A DNA stretch of 64,000 bases from Pseudohongiella acticola (GTDB lineage Bacteria > Pseudomonadota > Gammaproteobacteria > Pseudomonadales > Pseudohongiellaceae): positions 2,604,001-2,668,000 of the forward strand of contig NZ_MASR01000001.1 of the NCBI RefSeq assembly GCF_001758195.1, read 5' to 3'. Numbering within the stretch: the stretch's first letter is position 1; the number at the start of each line of letters is the position of its first letter. Positions 58,401 through 64,000 of the stretch are shown here, piece by piece. The translations under genes were made by a program, and so were the position numbers. The notes under the pieces are model-generated. The model saw only the letters and a list, made by a program, of their open reading frames with translations, searched no databases and was not told the DNA's origin.

Positions 58401-59339
58401 TCACTGAGCGCGACCGAACTGCGTTCGAAAACGGCTGGGTGAGGACTGCAGATGTTTGCGGAAATGGTGCCTCATGGTAATTGCGTTCTCAAATCCGGCG
58501 CGGCTCGCCACCCTCTCAATGGGCAATTGCGTGCTTTCCAGCAACTGTTTGGCAAGCTCCAGTTTCTGCAGAACAAGCCACTCGTTGGCGCTGATGTTCA
58601 TTGAGGCACGAAACTTTCGGTCAAAATTGCGTCTGGACATGTTGGCCCGTTTAGCGAGCGCGTCGATGGTCAGACCTGTTGTCAGGTTGCTGATGGCCCA
58701 GTCCAGGGTGTCGGCGAAGTGATTACTTGTTCTGGCAACGGGTGCTTCGACAAACTGTGACTGTCCGCCGCTGCGGTGAGCGGCCATAACCAGTCTTCGC
58801 GCCACCTGGTTGGCGACCCTGTAACCGTGCTGCTGGCGAATAATGGCCATGCCCAGATCCAGGGCAGCGGAACTGCCAGCCGCGCAGCCAAGCCTGTTGT
58901 GAAACAGATAAAGTACGTCGTCGACATAGTGAATATCGGGGTATTGGTCACGAAAGACGTCGGCATAACGCCAGTGAGTGGTAGCAGACTGGCCGTCCAG
59001 AAGCCCGCTCGCTGCGAGCAGAAAAGCACCTGAACAGAAGCTGACAACGGTGCCGCCACGACCATGAAGTGCCTGGATTTCATCGATAAGGTCCGGGGCT
59101 GGCTGCATGTGCAGCGGCCAGCCGGGAATGACCAGCATGTCGTAGTCGGTCAGAGACGCCACCGGTTTTGCCTGCAACATGATATTGCCGGTTGCCCGAA
59201 CCGCCTGCTCTCCGAAGCAGACCACGTCCGTTTCGTACCAGTCAGGGTACTCCGGCCTGGGCAGTGCAAACAGTTCAACGGCGCAGCCAAGCTCAAACAG
59301 GGCGGTGTCGGGATAGATCAGAATGGCGACTCGAGTCAT
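58401..59339 (-). CDS. GlxA-type AraC-family transcriptional regulator
   Basis: 312 residues. N-terminal DJ-1/PfpI-like domain (about 1-180: VAILIYPDTALFELGCAVELFALPRPEY, YDMLVIPGW, VVSFCSGAFLLAASGLLDGQSATTHW), then an AraC helix-turn-helix pair (about 215-305: DWAISNLTTGLTIDALAKRANMSRRNFDRKFRASMNISANEWLVLQKLELAKQLLESTQLPIERVASRAGFENAITMRHHFRKHLQ). It is divergent from the rhodanese gene; the 100-nt gap is the likely operator region. It converges with the PQQ dehydrogenase gene. Effector not known. Confidence 0.92.
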   Translation of the reverse strand: MTRVAILIYPDTALFELGCAVELFALPRPEYPDWYETDVVCFGEQAVRATGNIMLQAKPVASLTDYDMLVIPGWPLHMQPAPDLIDEIQALHGRGGTVVSFCSGAFLLAASGLLDGQSATTHWRYADVFRDQYPDIHYVDDVLYLFHNRLGCAAGSSAALDLGMAIIRQQHGYRVANQVARRLVMAAHRSGGQSQFVEAPVARTSNHFADTLDWAISNLTTGLTIDALAKRANMSRRNFDRKFRASMNISANEWLVLQKLELAKQLLESTQLPIERVASRAGFENAITMRHHFRKHLQSSPSRFRTQFGRAQ

Positions 59340-59406
59340 GGCCTGATATTATCGAAGAGTGGCTGTTAAGCCAATAGCAACAGATGGGGGACAGGATAAT
59401 AATTAC

Positions 59407-59435
59407 CCTGAGTTCATAAATCAGGTCTCAGGAGG
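59407..59435 (+). promoter_or_regulatory. Alternative hairpins around the rhodanese ribosome site
   Basis: CCTGAG (59407-59412) can pair either with TCAGG (59421-59425), leaving the ribosome site AGGAGG (59430-59435) free, or with CTCAGG (59427-59432), covering its first half. The two folds exclude each other. Confidence 0.35.
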
Positions 59436-59439
59436 TAAT

Positions 59440-59925
59440 ATGTCAACGTCAGCCAATACACCCGTTGTTACAGGATCGTCGGCGGTTTCCCGTCCCGCCG
59501 CCGCACCCAGCGCCAGTGCTCTCAAGCATTTTGAGCATCTGTTGCAGTTCGAGACCGATTGCTGGGACGTGCACCATGCCATCAGCAATGCTCGACAGGA
59601 TTTTGTCCTGCTGGATGTGCGAGGTGAGGATTTGTTTACGCGGGGTCACATCGCCGGCGCAGTCAATTTGCCACACACACGTATCAATGCAGACAGCCTG
59701 AGCGTATTTTCCGGCGCTTCACTTTTTGTTGTCTATTGCGCGGGACCGCATTGCAATGGCGCCGACAAGGCTGCCGTCAGGCTGGCCCGACTGCAGCAGC
59801 CGGTCAAAAAAATGATAGGTGGCATCACCGGCTGGCTGGACGAGGGGTTCAGTCTGGCATGTATGGACCCAAACAGAATCGAACCCTATTCAGGAAAACA
59901 GCATGACAAAGCAGGACAACTTTGA
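59440..59925 (+). CDS. Rhodanese-domain protein
   Basis: 161 residues from ATG 59440 (MSTSANTPVV) with AGGAGG 4 nt upstream. An in-frame ATG at 59359 lies within the upstream promoter region and is not used. The rhodanese fold spans about 45-150: FVLLDVRGEDLFTRGHIAGAVNLPH with the active-site Cys100 in VVYCAGPHCNGADKAA, then MIGGITGWLDEGF. The first 35 residues are Ser/Ala-rich and likely disordered. Such proteins move sulfane sulfur. It overlaps the next gene by 23 nt. Confidence 0.88.
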   Translation: MSTSANTPVVTGSSAVSRPAAAPSASALKHFEHLLQFETDCWDVHHAISNARQDFVLLDVRGEDLFTRGHIAGAVNLPHTRINADSLSVFSGASLFVVYCAGPHCNGADKAAVRLARLQQPVKKMIGGITGWLDEGFSLACMDPNRIEPYSGKQHDKAGQL

Positions 59926-61246
59926 TTTCCAGCCTACCCTCGAGGGACGAACCATTACGCTGCGGCCGCTGCAGCCCGATGATCTTGAATCACTGTACGC
60001 GGCGGCGAGCGACCCGCTGATCTGGGAACTGCACCCGGACCCGCAACGCTATCAACGTGAAGCTTTTGAGGCCCGGTATTTTAATGGGGCGGTCACCGCG
60101 GGCAGCGCCCTGGTGGCCATCGATAACGCCTCCGGTGAAATCGTTGGCTGTTCCCGTTATTACGAGTGGGACCCGGTGGCAGAAGAAGTGGCCATCGGCT
60201 TTACTTTTCTGGCACGCAGTCGCTGGGGTGGGGCTACCAACCGTGAAATGAAGATGTTGATGCTTGATCATGCCTTCAAGTGGGCCAGACGAGTCTGGTT
60301 CCATATTGGCAAGGACAACCTGCGATCGCGTCGCGGCACTGAAAAAATCGGGGCGCGCTTCTCGCATGAGAGCGAGAAGGAAATCAACGGGCAGTTGCAC
60401 GAATACGCCTACTATTATGTTGACCGGCCACCCGCATCGGTGTCCGAGGTACTGGCTTTCAGCGAACAGGTCGCGCGCGATGCCGGTGCCTTGATGCTGG
60501 CAGAACTGCAACGTGATGAAGGGCCGGCAGCGCATTTCAAACATGACGGGCAGGAACTGGTCACCGAGGCGGATATCAAGGTCGACAAACTGATCTGTGA
60601 CGCCATTCGGGCGCGTTACCCGACGCACCAGATACTGGCCGAAGAGTCAGCGCCGGACCTGACACAATTGAGTGAACGGGAAGGGCCACTGTGGATAATC
60701 GATCCGATTGATGGCACCGTCAATTATGCACATGGCCATCAACATTCAGCCGTGTCCATTGCCTGGGTGGTTGACGGTGTCGTGCAGAGCGGCGTGGTCT
60801 ACAATCCCTACAACAATGAAATGTTTGCCGCCGCCCGGGGCAAGGGCGCAACGCTGAACGGAGAGTCGATACACGTAGCGCAGAAAACCGACCTGCGCCG
60901 CGCGCTATTCGCGACCGGGTTCCCCTACATCAAGAAGGACATGGCGCTTCTGGTCAGGCGGGTGGGATTGATGCTGGCGCATTGTGCTGATCTGCGGCGC
61001 ATGGGGTCCGCAGCGCTGGACATCTGCTGGGTGGCCGCCGGTCGTCTCGATGTGTACTACGAAAACCTGAGTGTGTGGGATTTTGCCGCCGCACAACTTA
61101 TTGCCATTGAAGCCGGTGCTCGTTACGGACATTTTCTGCCGGTTCCTGATGGTGTCAACCCGGTTTTCCACAACAAGAATATTCTGGTCAGCAATGCCAC
61201 CTTGTACAATAAGGCCAGAGACATTCTGCTGCAGGCTGAGGACTGA
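59903..61246 (+). CDS. GNAT acetyltransferase fused to an inositol-monophosphatase-type phosphatase
   Basis: 447 residues from ATG 59903 (MTKQDNFDFQPTLEGRTITLRPLQPDDLESLY), with CAGGA upstream; the 28-residue extension is not family-like. N-terminal RimJ-type GNAT domain (about 15-175: ITLRPLQPDDLESL, VGCSRYYEWDPVAEEVAIGFTFLARSRWGGATNREMKMLMLDHAF, LRSRRGTEKIGARF). C-terminal IMPase/SuhB-like domain (about 180-440) with GQELVTEADIKVDKLICDAI, HQILAEES (Glu247), WIIDPIDGTVNYAHG (Asp267, Asp270) and VWDFAAAQLI (late metal Asp). All phosphatase metal residues appear kept. Overlaps the rhodanese gene. Substrate unknown. Confidence 0.85.
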   Translation: MTKQDNFDFQPTLEGRTITLRPLQPDDLESLYAAASDPLIWELHPDPQRYQREAFEARYFNGAVTAGSALVAIDNASGEIVGCSRYYEWDPVAEEVAIGFTFLARSRWGGATNREMKMLMLDHAFKWARRVWFHIGKDNLRSRRGTEKIGARFSHESEKEINGQLHEYAYYYVDRPPASVSEVLAFSEQVARDAGALMLAELQRDEGPAAHFKHDGQELVTEADIKVDKLICDAIRARYPTHQILAEESAPDLTQLSEREGPLWIIDPIDGTVNYAHGHQHSAVSIAWVVDGVVQSGVVYNPYNNEMFAAARGKGATLNGESIHVAQKTDLRRALFATGFPYIKKDMALLVRRVGLMLAHCADLRRMGSAALDICWVAAGRLDVYYENLSVWDFAAAQLIAIEAGARYGHFLPVPDGVNPVFHNKNILVSNATLYNKARDILLQAED

Positions 61247-61261
61247 GCCACCGTCAGGAGA

Positions 61262-63604
61262 TCAGGGGCGCGCTGCCTGTTGACGACGCGCAGCAAGGCG
61301 TTCGCGCGCTTTCTCCAGGCGCGACAGCAATACGGGCAGAAATGTCAGGTCAAGAATCAGGGCCAACACCACAATCGGTACCAGCAGTCTGGCCGCCTGT
61401 TGAAAGTACAGTGTACTGGCCATTAGCAGAATCAATGCGCCCAATGCCAGCACTGCCGTGGTAATGGCCAGTGCCGGTCCGGCCTTGGTGACAGCTGCCT
61501 GAATGGCTGAGTCCACCGGCAGACCCTGCTGGCGTTGCCGCTGATAGGTGCTCAGAATATGCACGGTATCGTCTACCACCAGCCCGATGCTGATGCTGAA
61601 CAGCATCATCACGAAGGGGTCCACGGTCCCGACCAGCAACCCCCAGAGACCAAACACCAGCGTCGCCGGCAGTAGATTGGGCACCACACTGACCAGACCA
61701 AAATACAGGCTTCGCAACCCTATTGTCAGGGCGGCCGTAATCATCACAAGGCTGATCAGGTAACTTTGAATCAACTCTACGGTGACGGTCCTGTCCATGC
61801 GTGCGAACAGCAGTGTGCTACTGCCGCGCATCAGTCGCATGGCGTCCCCGGCAAAGGCGTCAGTGAAAAATTCGCCTATGGCGACGTCGAGATCTATGAT
61901 GCCCTGATTGCTCAGCGGGGTTGTGGTTATAAACAATCGTATGGTTGAGAAATCGGTATTAATGAAATTGGCCAGGGCGTAACTGTCCTGCTGCACAGAG
62001 ACATAGTTCATCAGGTGTTGCTCGACCAGTTCAGCAGACTCCGGTAGGCGATAGTTGTCAACATTGTCACCCGCCTGCGACCCTTCAAGCGTGTCATTGA
62101 TGGTTTTGACCACGTCTACCAGGCTGGCGGCATCCAGCACGTCCGGGCGCTGGCGCAGCCAGACGGACAGTTCATCAACGCGTTGCAAAAACTCCGGGTC
62201 TATGGCGCCATCTGGCAGTGGCGTTGAGTTGGCCGGGTTGTTGGCAACGATGCCGTAGTTCATGACGGTGCCGCGTTGCATGCGTTCGCTTAGCAACGCA
62301 TAGTAGGCATGCAGCGGTGAATCCTGATCAATAAAATCCAGTCGGTCGAAATCCGGTTTGTTCAACGGCAACAAGGCCGCAGCGATCAATCCAGCTACAA
62401 TTACACCGTAAAAGATGACACGGTGATAGTGCGCTACCAGATGCTGACAATAGCGCAGGAATGCGTTTGCCAGTCTGATGTCATTGACGGCTGTGCCCGC
62501 CATCATGACCAGTGCGGGGAAGCTAAGGAAACTTAGCAGCCAGGCGAATACAACACCCAGTGCGACGATGCTGCCAAATTGACTGATGGCGGGTGCCGAT
62601 GCATAGTTCAGACTGGCAAAGCCGATGGCGGTCGTCAGTGCTGCCAGGCTGACCGGCCGCAGATTGAACGCCAGGCTCTGCTGCATGGCCTGTGCTGAGG
62701 TGACGCCGTCAGCCAATTGCTGACGAAAGACGGACAGAATGTGCGCGGTGTTGGCGACCGCAATAATGACAACAACCAGCGGCGCCATTACCGACACACT
62801 GTTCAGCGCGATATCGGCCCATGCCAATGTGCCAACCGTGCAGATGATGGTCAGTAAGGTCACCAGCAATATGCAGGCGCCGTGACGCACTGACTGAAAG
62901 CAATAACAGATAAACAGCACGCAGACCAGAATCACCAGCGGCAAAAGCCGGGTCAGATCCTGAATCATGGCGTCGCGCGTGGAGGTTTCAAACAACGCTT
63001 CCGCACCAGGCGCGAATGCCACGTTCGGGTGCGCCTGACGCAGGTCCCGCAAAACAGCGCTGATGGCGTCGGCAATTTCGCGATTCTGGGCCGAGGTGCT
63101 GGTGCTCAGGCTCAGTGGTGCCGAGAACAGTGCAAGGTCGGCGCCCGGCGATACCAGAATGCCATTGATAAACCGGTCCGCCATGGCTTTTTCGCGCGCT
63201 GCCTGCATGGCCTTGGCATCGATTTCATGAAAATTGCGGAAACGTCCGGGGAACAGGCCGATTTCACCAAACGGTGAATCGTAGGCGACCACCGAACTTG
63301 CCCCGGTCGTATACGGGATGCGCCGGTACTCTCGATGCAGCGCTCCCAGTGCTTCCAGAATGGGTGCAGAAAAAACGTTGGTAGCGCCCGATGCCGAGCT
63401 GACCGCGATACTGATGTCCTGTCGGTTGGGAAATTCGGCGGCCAGCTGGTTGCGATCGTTGACGTAGGCATCATTGTCACCGAGCAGCACCGATATTCGG
63501 GTGTCAAAACGGATGGACGATAATGCTGAAGCCAATAGTGCCGAAATCACAAGACAGAGCACCAGCCAGAGCACACGATAACGAACCAGAAGCCCTGGGG
63601 TCAC
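61262..63604 (-). CDS. RND/MMPL family transporter
   Basis: 780 residues, 12 predicted membrane helices in two halves, with large periplasmic loops at about 35-220 and 420-600. GTG start; the GTGA overlaps the LysR stop. Motifs DTRISVLLGDNDAYVNDRNQLAAEFPN, MAPLVVVIIAVANTAHILSVFRQQL and SISIGLVVDDTVHILSTYQRQRQQ (the latter with the Asp pair of RND/MMPL proton relay) are clear. It likely moves lipids, hydrophobic toxins or a signalling molecule out of the inner membrane. No adaptor (MFP) gene is next to it. Confidence 0.88.
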   Translation of the reverse strand: MTPGLLVRYRVLWLVLCLVISALLASALSSIRFDTRISVLLGDNDAYVNDRNQLAAEFPNRQDISIAVSSASGATNVFSAPILEALGALHREYRRIPYTTGASSVVAYDSPFGEIGLFPGRFRNFHEIDAKAMQAAREKAMADRFINGILVSPGADLALFSAPLSLSTSTSAQNREIADAISAVLRDLRQAHPNVAFAPGAEALFETSTRDAMIQDLTRLLPLVILVCVLFICYCFQSVRHGACILLVTLLTIICTVGTLAWADIALNSVSVMAPLVVVIIAVANTAHILSVFRQQLADGVTSAQAMQQSLAFNLRPVSLAALTTAIGFASLNYASAPAISQFGSIVALGVVFAWLLSFLSFPALVMMAGTAVNDIRLANAFLRYCQHLVAHYHRVIFYGVIVAGLIAAALLPLNKPDFDRLDFIDQDSPLHAYYALLSERMQRGTVMNYGIVANNPANSTPLPDGAIDPEFLQRVDELSVWLRQRPDVLDAASLVDVVKTINDTLEGSQAGDNVDNYRLPESAELVEQHLMNYVSVQQDSYALANFINTDFSTIRLFITTTPLSNQGIIDLDVAIGEFFTDAFAGDAMRLMRGSSTLLFARMDRTVTVELIQSYLISLVMITAALTIGLRSLYFGLVSVVPNLLPATLVFGLWGLLVGTVDPFVMMLFSISIGLVVDDTVHILSTYQRQRQQGLPVDSAIQAAVTKAGPALAITTAVLALGALILLMASTLYFQQAARLLVPIVVLALILDLTFLPVLLSRLEKARERLAARRQQAARP

Positions 63605-64000
63605 TGGTCAGGTCCATAGGTCCCGAATGTGCCGGCATCGTCTTCCTGACACAACGCTATCCAGTTGCGAATACCCGTGCTGCGGAATTTTTGTTTATGC
63701 AGGATGAAATAGAAGCGCCGCATCCAGACCCGTTGCGGGGCATACAGTGGCAGCAGACTGCCCCGGCGAAAGGCTTCCTGCAGGGTAATCCGCGACAGAC
63801 AGCCAATGCCCAGGCCGGCCTCCACGGTGCGTTTAATGGCTTCGGTGTGTTGCAGTTCCAGTCGTAATTTAAGCTTGGGCATCAGGCCATACATGGCGTG
63901 CTCAAAAGCCTGCCGTGTGCCCGAGCCGGCCTCTCTTATGATCCAGTCAGCGCTCAGCAGATCCTCATCACTGAGTGTCGGTCGGCCGGCCAGCGGATGG
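63601..64000 (-). CDS. LysR-family regulator (C-terminal part, cut by the window edge)
   Basis: At least 133 codons of the effector domain are present and the N-terminus lies beyond the right edge. Reading upstream gives GRPTLSDEDLLSADWIIREAGSGTRQAFEHAM, typical of the LysR substrate-binding domain, and then VEAGLGIGCLSRITLQEAFRRGSLLPL. The TGA stop overlaps the GTG of the MMPL gene (GTGA), so the two are co-translated and the regulator may control the transporter. DNA-binding domain not seen. Confidence 0.85.
   Translation of the reverse strand, partial: HPLAGRPTLSDEDLLSADWIIREAGSGTRQAFEHAMYGLMPKLKLRLELQHTEAIKRTVEAGLGIGCLSRITLQEAFRRGSLLPLYAPQRVWMRRFYFILHKQKFRSTGIRNWIALCQEDDAGTFGTYGPDQ

Overview
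This window is chromosomal DNA from a gammaproteobacterium, probably an aerobic, marine-type one. The core order glmM-tpiA-secG-tRNA-Leu-tRNA-fMet-rimP-nusA-infB-rbfA-truB-rpsO-pnp and the dapB-carA-carB-greA-yhbY-ftsH-folP order are those of Pseudomonas and its relatives. The accessory genes (two PQQ dehydrogenases, a 7TM-DISM hybrid kinase, OMPLA, c-di-GMP proteins, an RND/MMPL pump) suit a free-living Gram-negative aerobe. No phage, insertion sequence, integrase or CRISPR array was seen.

Layout. 1-4.6 kb: biotin locus. bioA (cut by the window edge) lies behind comF on the minus strand, and bioB-bioF-bioD run on the plus strand. A BirA-type palindrome lies over the bioB -35 box. bioH and bioC, usual members of this operon in the group, are absent from it. 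4.6-7.9 kb: a DmdC/FadE-type acyl-CoA dehydrogenase behind a LiuR-like palindrome, then a convergent ECF sigma factor / DUF3379 anti-sigma pair. 8-30.6 kb: housekeeping core (dapB, carAB, greA, yhbY, ftsH, folP, glmM, tpiA, secG, two tRNAs, the rimP-nusA-infB-rbfA-truB-rpsO-pnp block and a DTW-domain gene). Notable non-coding signals here are a terminator plus overlapping leader ORF before carA, a near-consensus sigma-32 promoter before ftsH (with rlmE missing from its usual place), a 40-bp duplicated 3' half of tRNA-fMet, and terminator-like hairpins before rimP.

30.6-44.8 kb: signalling and transport. A periplasmic-sensor GGDEF/EAL protein, a YeeN-type regulator, a small P-loop kinase, a complete PhnD-PhnC-PhnE-PhnE type importer with no catabolic genes, an orphan DesK/NarL-type histidine kinase, a VOC protein, an amidohydrolase, an MscS channel, an EAL protein and an OMPLA phospholipase with Asp at the usual catalytic Asn position. 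44.8-50.3 kb: type-B carboxylesterase, a LysR regulator divergent from a pirin, and an SLC13/TrkA-C permease.

50.3-58.4 kb: the most system-like unit. Two different PQQ quinohemoproteins (one a predicted lipoprotein with N-terminal cytochrome c, the other with C-terminal cytochrome c) flank a 1174-residue 7TM-DISM hybrid histidine kinase that ends in an unassigned Trp/Tyr-rich domain. 58.4-64 kb: a GlxA-type regulator divergent from a rhodanese whose ribosome site can be part of alternative hairpins. The rhodanese overlaps a gene encoding a GNAT acetyltransferase fused to an inositol-monophosphatase-type phosphatase. An MMPL transporter follows, translationally coupled to a LysR regulator cut by the window edge.

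All calls rest on reading the sequence and on recalled family motifs; no database search was run. Several start codons were moved from the longest ORF to sites supported by Shine-Dalgarno spacing or by family N-termini.
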